A stretch of 64,000 bases of DNA from Copromyces sp. CBS 386.78 (Eukaryota > Ascomycota > Sordariomycetes > Sordariales > Sordariaceae): positions 62,001 through 126,000 of the forward strand of contig MU839085.1 in the NCBI GenBank assembly GCA_030685235.1. Reading direction: 5' to 3'. The translations under genes were made by a program, and so were the position numbers. Shown here piece by piece: positions 26,141-38,100 of the stretch. Under the pieces are notes generated by a model. The model was not told where the DNA came from. It was given only the letters and a program-made list of their open reading frames with translations, and made no database searches. Position 1 is the stretch's first letter. Each line of letters begins with the position of its first letter.

Positions 26141-26145
26141 CAATC
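26141..26145. repeat. Gypsy-2 target-site duplication, left
   Basis: CAATC, repeated exactly at 40,632-40,636. Confidence 0.9.
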
Positions 26146-26490
26146 TATCACAGGGCAAGGCGAACGTTAGGTATCTGTAAAAACATTCGTAATTGTACGA
26201 GGAAGAGAAAGCTATTTAGGGGAACTCTAATGGCCATCTATATACAATAAGTATATAGCCCGTACAGCTTTATTATCCTATAGATTATCCTATAGGCTAG
26301 TATAGTTTGTATAGCCTTAGCGATAGGGGTAGGCTAACAACCGCAGCTAATTAAATATTAAATACGTTTAACCGCATCTATTATATTAAGTCTCTACAGC
26401 CAATTAAAGTATACTATTAACCCGGCAACTATTATTGTAGTAAAAGCAACGATATAAGACGGTTAATTAATTATAAATAACTTTATAATA
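26146..26490 (-). repeat. Gypsy-2 3' LTR, 345 bp
   Basis: Begins TATCACAGGG on the plus strand and ends CTTTATAATA; aligns over its full length with 40,287-40,631. CTATAGG-rich inner motifs and GCGATAGGGGTAGGCTAACA are shared by both LTRs. Confidence 0.92.
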
Positions 26491-28398
26491 CTTCCTTCGC
26501 CTAAAATATTTTTAAGGTAAAAATACTTCCCTTTTTAATCTCCTCTATAATACTTATTACTTACCTTTTTTATATTATTTTTACTTTCCTTTTTAAACCG
26601 CTACCTTGCCCTCTTAATAATGTAATAATCGCTATACTACTAGTATTATATTTATTTTTCCCGGCGGCTAATCCGTCCTAACAATTTTCTCTAAAGCCTT
26701 TTTAATTCTATAACGACATTTTTCGTCCGCGATTTATCGTAATAGTACTAATACGTTTAAATTATTATTGTAAAATTTTCTAAAATCGTCGATACAATAT
26801 TCTATATCCTTTTATAATTATTAAATAAAATTATAGGGGTTTCCCTAAATTACTTAATATTCCTATCTACTATTTTCTATATTAAAACGGCAATCGTCGA
26901 TAGTTTTATAAAACTATTCAACTATATCTTCAACGTTATTTATCCGTTTTATAATCCGCCTATTATTTATTTGGATATTTTAAATTTTATCCTACCCGGG
27001 GATCCCTTAATAATTCCAAAGTTTTACTATATTAACGTAGAAAGTACAACTATATTTTATATTAATAGGTAGCTTTAATATAATGTAATAACTATTTATT
27101 TTTATAATTTCGAAAAGCCCTTCCTATAATAACGTAAATTTAATTTGCGGACGGCCCAATACGAAGTTAATTATATTAAATAAAACTCTATCGCTGATAT
27201 AATATTTTAATATATTGGACCGTTTCTTATTAGTAATTTCCTTATACTATATTTAATTATTCCTAGTTATAATAATAATTTTATTTAATATTATACTAAA
27301 CCGGTCGGTAATTTTATTAATTTTAAAGTGTTCCGCCTACTATATTTTAAAAAGCCTTAGTAAGTATAATTAAGCGGGCTCGACTCCTATCCAAAGGTAA
27401 AAACTATAATTTATAAAGAATAGGGATACGCCAATACTATTTAAATATATATTATTACTTGCGAATTCTATTAAGGGTAATTAATTAACTTAATTGTCCT
27501 AAGCCTAATTAATATAAATACGAAGGAAATGTTTTAATTTAACGTTAATATATTCGGTCTAGTTATTAATTTCTTTATAGAAAGCCGATAATAATTTCAA
27601 AGTAATTCTTAGCCTTTTAGAAAAAGCCTTCCAAAATTATAAAACGAATTAAATATTGCAATTGGAAATAATAGTATTTAGTAGGCTATAAAGGGCGTAA
27701 ATTCTTTTAATAAATTAATTAACGAATTCCTCTATAATTAATATTTCGATTAAAATATAGTATTTCATTTTCGTTAAATAATTTACTACTATAGTAATAT
27801 ATTTGTACTTTCGGCCTCCCTTGACGTAAGGTATTATAAAGGTTATATAATCGATAGTAATATCCTTTTATAGGGCGAAAAGTACTAGTAGAAGCTTTAA
27901 AAGCTCCGTTAGTATACGTTGTAACGGCTTCGTCTTTATGTATTGGAAGCAAGCTTTATAATAAATTCTAACGGCTTTATTTATATTTAACTAATAAAAT
28001 AAACGATTAAAGGTAGTAAACGTTTTATCCTAGCCCTAATAATTTACTAGTATAAATTTATAATATTTTTATATAAAATGCAATTATAATATAATATCTT
28101 TCAAGTCGACTATAAGTATTAAACGTTAGTATATTTTACTATTAATCGTATAATATTCCGTAAAAACTATTTTTCTTATATTTTTCTTTAATACTTTAGG
28201 CTATATTTAACGGTTTTCGTCCGTAAGGGCAGCTATTAAATTTTAATAAAAAATTAAATTATAATAATTAGCAGCGATTAATTTATTTATAAATAATTTT
28301 TCTAAATTAAATTCGCAAGCGTAAATATAATTTACAAAAATAGAAGGGTTGAAAAATATTTTATAGCGGGCTTTCAATTAATCGTTATTTATATCCTT
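26491..28398 (-). pseudogene. Gypsy-2 pol, 3' part
   Basis: This piece lies between the 3' LTR and LINE-B, where integrase and the C-terminal end of pol are expected. I read only fragments and cannot place the integrase catalytic residues or a chromodomain. A 77-codon open stretch (27,719-27,952) is on the coding strand but was not assigned to a domain. The call rests mainly on position. Confidence 0.55.
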
Positions 28399-28413
28399 TA
28401 ATATATCTTCTAA
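28399..28413. repeat. LINE-B target-site duplication, left
   Basis: taatatatcttctaa, exact partner of 35,165-35,179; the last two bases overlap the first A residues of LINE-B, so the duplication could be 13-15 bp. Confidence 0.88.
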
Positions 28414-28539
28414 AACGACGCCAAAACCGGAAACGCCGATTTCTGGTCAGGAAGTGCTCTAAAACGAAAACCGACAACGGTAATCGACTTAGGAGGGTTA
28501 TTTACCCCCTCCGCAATATCCTACAACGACTGTAGTAAT

Positions 28540-29980
28540 AGTATTAAATTATTGCTGTTGATAATAATTAATAAAAATACGAATAGGCTCGAAAATAATG
28601 TTTATAACCCCTTCGGAAGTATTTTAAAATATAATGACCCTAACGCCGTACTTACTATAAAGACTTCAAAAAAAATAAAGGAAAATAATAAAACTATAAA
28701 GAAATTTATTGTTATAGCGAATAAAACTACGGACCATACTACTATATTAACCGACGACCGTCGTTAACGAAAATTCCTTTTCGAATTCGCAAAAATTTCT
28801 ATAAAAAAAAATAGGTCCAAAATACCTAAAATAAATAAGGCTACTAAAGCCCAATTTATTACCAAAAAAAATATCGATAATTTAAAGAAGTTTATTTCGA
28901 AAAAAATAAAAAAAAAACGTTTAAAAAGCACCGAAAAAATAAGCTAATATTATCCGGAAATTGCCGGACAAAATTAATACTACCCTCTACTACCTACTTA
29001 CTATTACTACTAAAAAACTCATCCCCTCCAACTACAAACGCTAATTTATTATTAAAGGGGCTTAAATTACTACCGAATTTACTATATATTCGAATAATAA
29101 TATAAAATAAGCTATCGAAAGCGCCCTAAAAGAAAACCCGTATAAAATAGTCTACGCAATTACTAAAATAATAACGAATAAAAACTACGTAATTATCTTC
29201 AACGAATTAATTAAAAATTAATATTAAAAGTATTAAATTTAAATTAAAATAATTTTTTAAAAAAAGGTTATTATATTTTTAAATACTATAATTATTTTAA
29301 TTAAAAGAATCCTATAAATTAATATCGATATAAAATAATTTAAATTAATTATATAAAAAATAAAAGCGAAGAATAAAAAGGCGGAAATTATTTAAGCTAA
29401 ATTTTAAAAGAAATATAAAGGGGAGGAAAGAGGAATATTTTTAATAAAAATTATAACCGCGAAGGCTATAATTTTCCTCTAAAAGAACTTTTTCCTCTAA
29501 AATAGTAGCGTATATATATATAAACCGTTCTAAATTATAACCTCCGCCTAATAATACTTTAAATATTAGTATTTCGGATATATAACGAGATTCTATCGCT
29601 AAAAAAACGTTTATAATTATTATAATAAAATTAAGTATAAAAGGCTACGTATAAAAAAAGAAAACTACCCTTCGAATAAAGATAATTCCCTAATCTTTTA
29701 TAAACTGTATAAAAAATTAGGGCATTTCGCCTTTAATAAAAAAAAATACCTATTTATAAAAATAGCCTACGTAAAAATATCTATCGATTATACTAAAAAG
29801 CTTCGCAATTTTACTATTCGTAAAAGATCGGCTAAACTAATATTAAAATTAATAATAAAATTGGAAAAAAATATTGTAATCCCCGACGCCCCCCTTAATT
29901 CCTATTTAATTACGATTTTAAAAAAATTATTTATAAAAGGAAGAAAAAGAAATTACCTTAAAAAGATTAAAGGTAATTCT
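28540..29980 (+). pseudogene. LINE-B ORF1 (gag-like), broken
   Basis: A 71-codon open run (28,552-28,767) matches the corresponding LINE-A frame. A degenerate zinc knuckle lies near 29,697-29,755, with Tyr in place of Cys, then Gly-His-Phe-Ala where the His is still present, unlike LINE-A where it reads Tyr. Limits are approximate. Confidence 0.6.
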
Positions 29981-29999
29981 CGGCTGAAACTTGTAAATA

Positions 30000-32900
30000 T
30001 AAACCTAATAAATATTTATATTCGCTCCTAAAATATAAATAACTATATCCGTATTAGCTCTATTGTTATTATACCTTTAACCGCTACTATTACTTCTAAA
30101 AAAACGATACCCCCTTAGCCCGCTATTAAATTAAAAAAAAGCTTCTTACAAAATAATTAATAATCTAATTAAAAATATTTTATTAAAATATAGGGAAATC
30201 GTACGAAAAAAAGAAAACGCTACTTAAATAAAACGAGACTTATAATATTGTAATAATCTAAAAGCTGGGTAAAAATTTAAATAAGAATATTTACCGGCCG
30301 AAAGGTAGTAAATATTATAATATTAATTATTTAAAAATAAAATAAAATAATAATTTATATAAATAAGAAATAGAATTTAAAAGACCTAAACTTCTGGATT
30401 AAAAAGGATTAAATTATAATAATACTAAAGAATTTATAAAAATTAATAATCGTCTATTCTATTTATTCCCTTATCTTCTTCTAAAGTACGCCAAAATATT
30501 AATAGGGGTTTCCCCTCCTTAAACTCTTCGAAGAAAAACCCTTAGCCGGCTAATATATAATTGTAAAAGATTATAACTTCTATTACCCTAATTAAAATTT
30601 AAAAAATAAAATTAATCCAAACGCTGTAAAATTATTTATATAAGTATAATAATAAAAATTCAACTTTATTACCCTCCGCAAAGAATTAACGAAATTCAAA
30701 AACGCAATTAGAAAAAAAAAAATAGAATAATCGACTATATATAAATTTTATAAAATATTGAAACCGAATACTAAAAAATATAACGGTACGGGTAAACGGG
30801 TTTAAACTACTACCCCTAAAAAATCTAAATCCAAAAAAAAAAAAAAATAAGAAAGTAGAAATAAAAAAAAAATTTAATTAAAATTTAATAAACGCGGAAA
30901 AAGTATAAGAAGCGGCGAAAAAAAAAATATAAATTTTAAAAGGGATTAAAATAATAAAAGAAATCGAATTAAAATTTAATAAATTTAATAATAAATTCGT
31001 TAATATTATAAAAGAATTCGTCCTATATTAAAAGAAAAATTAAAAAAAATAAGTAAATTAATAGAATTTAAAATATAAAATAATAATGAAAAAAGTATAA
31101 CGGAAATAGTAAATTTAATTTAAAAATTGAACACTTTTAAATTAAAAAGAATTTATAAAAGCGGTAATAAAAAAAAAAATTTATTATAAAAATTTAAAGA
31201 ACGAAATAGCGTAATTATATTGTAAATATATTAAAAAACCTAAACAAACATTAATTATTAGAAAAGTAAATTAGGATATAAAATTATTACCTAATAAATC
31301 TACTAAAATTACTACCCCTCAAATAAAATAAACGGACGAATGAAATTGAAAATTATAATAATAAAGTAAATATCTTTACCAATTGTTTCTTCCCGAAAAT
31401 AGAAATCCTAATGGACTATTTACTAAATTAAATTTAATTATTAAATAATAATACCCTAATATCTATTAATAACCTAATTACCGAAGAGGATATCCGGGAA
31501 ATCCTTTCGAAAATAGCGCCTAATAAAATACCAAATATTAATTAATTTTCAAATAAATTTCTAAAAATATATAAAAAACTATTTAAATAAATAATAACGG
31601 CTTTCGCTATAATAAACCTCTAATTTAAATACTTCCCCCAACAATTTAAAAACGCAAAAATAATTATTCTTAAAAAACTTAAAAAAAACGCCGAATAATA
31701 AAAACTAACCGGGATATAATAACCTATATTACTTCTAAATAATATTAAAAAAATCTTCGAAGCCCTTATAGCTAAAAGGTTAATATAAGTAGTAAAAGAA
31801 TATAATCTCCTCCCGGAAAATTAAATAGGTAATTGGATAAATTATTTAACCGAATTTACCGTTTAAATAATTACTAATGCAATTTATACAATATAAAAAT
31901 TCAAAGCTGTAACGTCTTTTATACTCCTCGATTTAAAGGGTATATTTAATAAAATCAATTATAAATAGCTTTTATATATACTATAAAAAATATAATTCCC
32001 AAAATAAATCTTCTAATAAATTAATAATTTTATTATTGGAAAAAGAAATTCTCTTTTCTTCGATAATAAAACTTCCTAACTTTATAATATTGTAATAAAC
32101 GTACTATAAAATTCCCCCTTCTTACTAATCCTTTTTATTCTTTTTATTACTTTATTATACCGCAAATTAATTACTATCCAAAACGTAATTACTATTGGCT
32201 TTGCTAATAATACTAATATTATTGTAATAATTAAAATTACCGAAGAAAATTATCAGATACTCTAAATAGTATAGGATATCTATTCGAATTAAGTAATTAA
32301 AAAAAAAAAAATTTAAAATAAATAAAACAAAATTTATATATTTTATATAAATAAAAGAACCAAAAACGGAAACTCTCTAAATCGGAGGAATCGTATTTAA
32401 ATTAATAGAATTAATTAAATTCCTTAGAATTTAATTAAATTGGAAATTCAATTACCGAATATATATAAAAGTAATAAAAAAGAAAATAATTACGTAAACG
32501 AATGTACTAATATAATTAATAGTAAAAATTTAAAGTTATTCTTTTACGTAAATAAAAGAAATTTATACTAAGTATATTTAAAGTATAATTGCATATAGAA
32601 TATTAACCTTTTATTAATTAACCGAAATCTATAATAAACTACGAAGGATAGCGATTAAATTAGTTAAATACCAAATCAAATATTTAAGAATTATTATTAA
32701 AATATATAAAACTATATTAATAAAAAACCTAAAAATAAAAACCTTTTATCTACTACTTAACTTCTATTTCAATAAATAAGTTAAAGCCTTCGAAAAAAAG
32801 TTCGCTTATATAAACTAAATAAAATTCATTTGAAGGATTATAGTTTAAATAATTAACTGTATCTAAATAAAGAAAATAAAAAATTGGCTACCCGCCGATA

Positions 32901-33600
32901 AATTAAAAAATAATATTGTTAAAACTAAATAAATTAAAAAATAAATATCGATAAAAAGACTTCTAATAATGGTAATAAATTTACCCCCGGTAATGGGAGT
33001 ATAACCGCCCCTATTGTAAATATTAAAACTAACCGCTACGGACTGTAAAAAGTAATTAAAAAAATAATAATAAAAGAATAAATATCGTATTATAACTATT
33101 AATTAGCAGCGGTAATAATTAAATTAAATTAACGGTATAAATTCACTATCGCCGACCTTAACCCGAAATTTAATAATAATATTATAAAATAGTATATAAT
33201 TAATATAAAACGAAAAAAGAAAGAAATTTAATAATTAGAAAATAATGACGAATAATACTTATTATTTAAAACGAAAAATTCCTTTCTTACCTAAGTAAAA
33301 ATAGAAATTATAAGCCTCTAATCCTTCCTTTTCTAAAAGAAAGTTCCGGATATTATAACGCCAATCTATTCTTATAATACAAGTAAAAAAACCTTCGTAT
33401 ATATCGTTTTAAACTATTTATAAATAACCGACTATTAAATAATAATAACCAATTAGCCGTAAATAAAAAAAAAATTCCAAATTTATTTAAACGACGGAAC
33501 CCGAATTAAAAGAATCCTTTTATAAATATTATAGTTTAATAGATTAAACGAATATTATTTAATAATCGAATTAAAAAAAAAGTAACGCAATAAATTCGTA
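30000..33600 (+). pseudogene. LINE-B ORF2 (endonuclease, RT, C-terminal finger), broken
   Basis: The exonuclease-type endonuclease motif GDxNLHHPxW is readable at 30,566-30,595 as K-D-Y-N-F-Y-Y-P-N-stop. The RT follows: LLDLKGIFNK near 31,927, N-S-P-F-L-L-ILFILF near 32,100, and the catalytic FADD as Phe-Ala-Asn-Asn at 32,200-32,211. Near 33,360-33,420 a Cys/His finger (Y-S-Y...F-V-Y-I-V-L-N-Y) typical of the C-terminus of these LINE proteins is recognisable with Cys and His changed to Tyr. No RNase H domain was identified. Confidence 0.8.
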
Positions 33601-34451
33601 TAGCACTCGTAAATACATTCGATTATAATATTAAAATAAAAAAATATAAAAGAAACGGAAAAAGGAAGAACTAAATTATACTAACTATAATAATTATTTA
33701 GCTATAAAAGTAATATTGAAATAATTAATTAACGTTCTTCGTAAATAAAGAATTTGTAAAATATATTAAATATTAATTCCTAATTCCTAATAACTTCGCA
33801 ATATTACTAAACCCAATCCTTATTAGCCGGAAGGGGACTAATAGGGCTATTAACTATTATTAAAGAATTAATACTAATATTTCCTCTATTAAAATTAAAA
33901 ATAAGAGTAATAAAATAATCGGCTAAAAATATTTTGCAATATCCTTTATATTAATAATCCTCAACCTTTATATTTTAATAACGAAGAAAAATATTAAAAT
34001 TGTACAAGAGGCTATTTATAATTAAACGCTCGCGTACGTCTTTAAAGATATTAATACAAATACTATAAAAATAACGAACTAAGGGACCAATATTATTCTA
34101 AAAGCGAAATAAAACAATAACCGCAACCTAAACAATATTATACTTATTATAATAATTTAACGGAATATCTAATATATATTTTATATTAATAATAGGATAA
34201 ATAGCGCTCTATTTAGAACGTTAGAAAAAAAAGCGAAAAGAAAACTACGGAAGGAAATTTATTCTTAGTATTAATATAATAAATATATTCTATAAAGAAC
34301 GTATAAAATGTAGCCATATTAAAGGACGGGGTATTATAAATATAATCGGCAAATTTTAAATTATAATAGAGGTAAAGAATATAGCGGACAATACTAATTA
34401 ACGTAATTAATAAAAAAAAAGGGAAATAAATATAAGAATAAAAAAAATTCA

Positions 34452-34697
34452 CCGGCCGGGAAGAAGGTTAAAAGCGGGGTTAAAAATTAATACCCGGATA
34501 AAAGTTTAGAATTCGGACGCTAAAGAAGAAAGGGGTACAAAAGAACGGACGAATTTAAAGGATAGAGAATCTATTATATAAATAAAATCGATACCGCATT
34601 TAACGGTACTATAATTAACGTAAATCGTAAAGCCTAAAGGGTTAAATATACGGCCGGGAAGACGGTTAGGAATATAACTAACAAAAGAAAACGCCAT
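34452..34697 (-). pseudogene. Antisense reading frame in the LINE 3' region, copy B
   Basis: Counterpart of 11,122-11,373. Here the ATG is intact (34,695-34,697) and the first 63 codons are open to a stop at 34,506, where LINE-A also has a stop; the frame then goes on with the same TFIR-V/I-L-x-FNPAFN-LLPG segment. A TATATAAG lies about 60 bases upstream. Unrecognised protein; see the matching finding. Confidence 0.42.
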
Positions 34698-34758
34698 CTT
34701 AAAAACTAATTAAATAAAGAAGAAGGGAAAATTCGAAAGATAGCGGCGGGGAGGAATT

Positions 34759-34766
34759 CTTATATA
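34759..34766 (-). promoter_or_regulatory. TATA-like box antisense to LINE-B
   Basis: TATATAAG on the minus strand, the same distance upstream of the antisense ATG as in LINE-A. Confidence 0.4.
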
Positions 34767-35164
34767 GAAGGAAAAGAGGGGCCCTTATACTTATATAAAC
34801 CTTAATAGAATTATAAGAATTTAAAAAATAATAATAAAGCGGGAATAAAGGTAAACGATAAAGAAAGGACGATTACTATAAACGGTTTAAAAGGAAGGAG
34901 CGGCATATAAAAATAATATTTCAATTATTCTAATATTAGATCGAAGGCGGTAGAAGGGAAGTAATTTATTTACTAAAGCGGTAAGTAAGCACCGCTATAA
35001 ATAAAATCAAAATAGAGTAGGCGCGATTCATTCGCGACCGAAAGGAGCTGGCGGTTTTTATCCGACGGCGCTTATCGCCGCACGGTTTCCTCTAGAGAAC
35101 TAGGAGAAGTACCCTATGCCAATAAAGCGCTATAGATAAGTAGCATAGGGAATAAGACTATTAT

Positions 35165-35179
35165 TAATATATCTTCTAA
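35165..35179. repeat. LINE-B target-site duplication, right
   Basis: taatatatcttctaa, exact partner of 28,399-28,413; Gypsy-2 pol resumes after it. Confidence 0.88.
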
Positions 35180-38100
35180 TTTCCTATTTAAGGCATCGGG
35201 ACGGATTTAAAGAATACCCGGCTTATATTTAATAATAAAATTGAATTTAAATAAGAAATTAGACTACCGTATATACTGCAATATAAATTTCTTATTCTCC
35301 GTAAAAGTTTATAAACCTTTATAGTCGGTTAGGATTTTAAATAGTTTTTAAGCGCCCTATAATTTTAGTCCCCATTCTTCTAAAGTTTTAATAATTATAA
35401 ATAATTCTTTATTATAAATATCGTAATTATATTCTATAATAGAATATTTTTATAAAAAATATACAATTAAGCGTAAAATATTTTCATTATCGTACTAAAA
35501 TAATATACTACCTACAGCCCAATTAAAAATATCAGTTTCGACTATAGTTAGTCGGGACTAATTGTAAATTCGAAGGACGGGACTTATAATAAAAGTTTTC
35601 TTTAATTCTTTAAAAGTTTTCTAATAGTCTTCTATCTAACGTTATTTAATTAATTTCTTTATAAAGTCGTATAGCGGAATAATTATAACCGAAAAGTATT
35701 AAATAAAGCGCTAATAAAAATTTATAAATCCTAAGAATCTTTAGAGCTAACGTCTTAATTACGGAACTTCCTATTTAATAATAGTTTTCACCTTTATAAA
35801 GTCCATTTCTATACCCCTTAATATAATAAAAAGGCCTAAATATTTCGTACGGGTAATATTAAATTCGTATTTATCGATATCTAACTAAAAACTAACGTTA
35901 ATTATTCTTCTAAAAACTTTATTTATATAAGCAGTATACTCTTCTATATTCTCGGAATAAATAAAAATATCGTCTAAGTACGCTATTATATAAATATCCA
36001 AAATATTATATAATATATTATTAATATAATTTTAAAACGTGCCAAATACGCCTTAAAAGCCGAAAAGAAGGACTAATAATTCGTAGAAATTGAAACGTAT
36101 AATAAAAGCGGTTAGCTATTTATAACCTTCCTAAATATAAATTCAGTTAAAAGTAATAATAATATCTAATTTAATAAAGATTTTAACGTAGTAAATAATA
36201 TTAAAAATTTCCTTAATTAATAAAAGCGGGTACTATATTTTAAATATAATATTATTAATACTATAATAATTAATACAAATATAAATACCCTTATTAAATT
36301 TATTTATAAAGAATAAAGGTAAAACTATTTAAGATTAGGAAAATTTAATAAAACCGTTTTTTAATTAATTGTCGATCTATTTTTTAACGATAATTACTTC
36401 TATAAATAAAATTAATCGATAATAAGTATTCAACGGCTTTTCTCTTAGCGTAAGTTCGATTTTATAGTCGTATATTCGATAGGGCGGAAATTTATTCGCT
36501 TTCTTAGTATAAAAAGCGTCGATCCTTCTCCAATACTTACGTAGGAATTTGAATTTAATTTCTTTATTAGTTTTCAAAAGTCGGTTAACTTTTTTATAGA
36601 ACGTTAATACGTCTTCCTTTATAATTTTTATAATAATAACTTCGTATATAAGCGTATTTATATTTAGGTCGCCTATAAGAATAGTAATTCGGGTAATTTT
36701 AACGGCTGCTAATTCTTTTTAATTTATATCCCCTATATACGTATCGATAAATTCGTAGAAACGCCTTAAGAAGCAATCTTTATACTATTTACCTTTACCG
36801 TTTATAATATCCTAGGTTATTTCTTTAATAAAGTTATTATAAGTATTAGTTTTGTAGAAGGCCGCTAATCGGCAGATCTCCGTATAATTCGTAAAGTAGG
36901 GCTATAAATCGTACGTTTTATATAGGAAATTAAAGGCGGCAATATTAATACTACGTATATTTTAAATATTAATTCGTCCTTCGATTATTTTAAACCGCTT
37001 TATAATTAAACGAACGGTATTAGAAGAATTCTTTACGCCTTTTACTTTTTTATAAGGCGACGCGGGTATAAAGGGTTCTACTATTTATTTTAGCGTATTA
37101 TAATTTAATAAAATTACGTTTTTAATAAATTTTTTAACGAGAAATTTAAAATAATATAAAAAGAGGTTGTAGTAATATAGTTATACCCCCTATTTTAAAT
37201 AGAAATTTTCGTTAGCTTCGTAAAATTTATAAAAGTTATAGGTCTTCCCTTTAAAGTAATTTTCGTAAGATTTGTAATAGGGGGGCGGAGCGGAAATAGA
37301 ATTGTTCTCTAGTAATAATTCTAATATTTAAATATCGCTACGCTCCGGTCTATTATAAAGGATATAATCCTAAAACTATAATAGCTTTAATATATTTTAA
37401 TAAGGCTCCTATTAATATAAGAGCGGTATAAAATTAAAATTGGCTTCTAGTAATAATTTTAAATTCTAATAATAGTAATCTACCCTACTAATAGTCCTAT
37501 TAATATTCTTATTGGTAGTTTCGGGGTAGTATTCTAAATTCTAAAGTTCTTTTAAATTCTAATAAAATAATAATTAATTCCCTAGAATCTAATATTCTAT
37601 TAAACTCTAGTAAGGTAGTAGCCCCGATAGCTAAATATTATTACGTATAAGTCCTTCTATAAAAATTAGGTATTAATCCCTTAAAATCTAATATTCTAAT
37701 AGATTCTAGTAGGGTAATAGTTTTGGCAATTAAATATTGCTGCGTATAAGTCCCTCCGTAGGGATTAAAACCGAATAATCTACTAAATTACCTTTTATTT
37801 AGCTAATATAACTATTTATTTTAAGTAGAAGCCTTAATATTTTTAAAATATTTAATAATACTCTTTTATCCTATTTATTTACCGTCGCTGTATAAAATTA
37901 ATAACGCGAATTATTAAGAGAGTAATTCTATATATTAGGGGCGTTCTGTAGGAAAATAGGGAAATCCGATAGGAGGTATTAATTAGTATACTAATTAATA
38001 AATTAGACTTTCCTTTCTATCCAAAAAATATACGATTCGTATTTCCTAAACTAAAGTAGTCTTAAAATAATAAAGTAGTTAGGAGAAATATTATAAACCA

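Larger units (their letters stand above)
25373..26145 (-). pseudogene. Copia pol C-terminal end (RNase H), 3' piece
   Basis: Read on the minus strand from the Gypsy-2 junction leftwards it gives the Copia RNase H pattern: a DRKS...GF segment, then KQ-TIAT...E-K-Y, AKETLFITRLI, a segment ending T-S-TKIKYINIYRY-LREE, then the LTKVLDILKY-type end of Copia polyproteins. Stops replace Gln and Trp. The other half of the gene is at 40,632-40,975, on the far side of Gypsy-2, and the frame joins after removing one copy of the TSD. After the usual Copia end the frame continues for about 90 codons (see the next entry). Confidence 0.85.
28412..35164 (+). mobile_element. LINE-B, Tad1/I-like non-LTR retrotransposon
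   Basis: Uninterrupted copy of the LINE that also forms LINE-A, inserted in the pol gene of Gypsy-2. It has a common 5' end with LINE-A, an ATTATTAAT tail, and a 15-bp TSD. ORF1 and ORF2 are on the plus strand. Both strands show RIP-type changes. As the uninterrupted copy it gives the empty site for Gypsy-1 and a collinear reference for LINE-A. Confidence 0.88.

Noticed and set aside
34213..34452. 79-codon minus-strand open frame after the antisense frame of LINE-B
   Set aside because: Hydrophobic, low-complexity, and not maintained as an open frame in LINE-A; only the first ~80 codons from the ATG are comparable in both copies.
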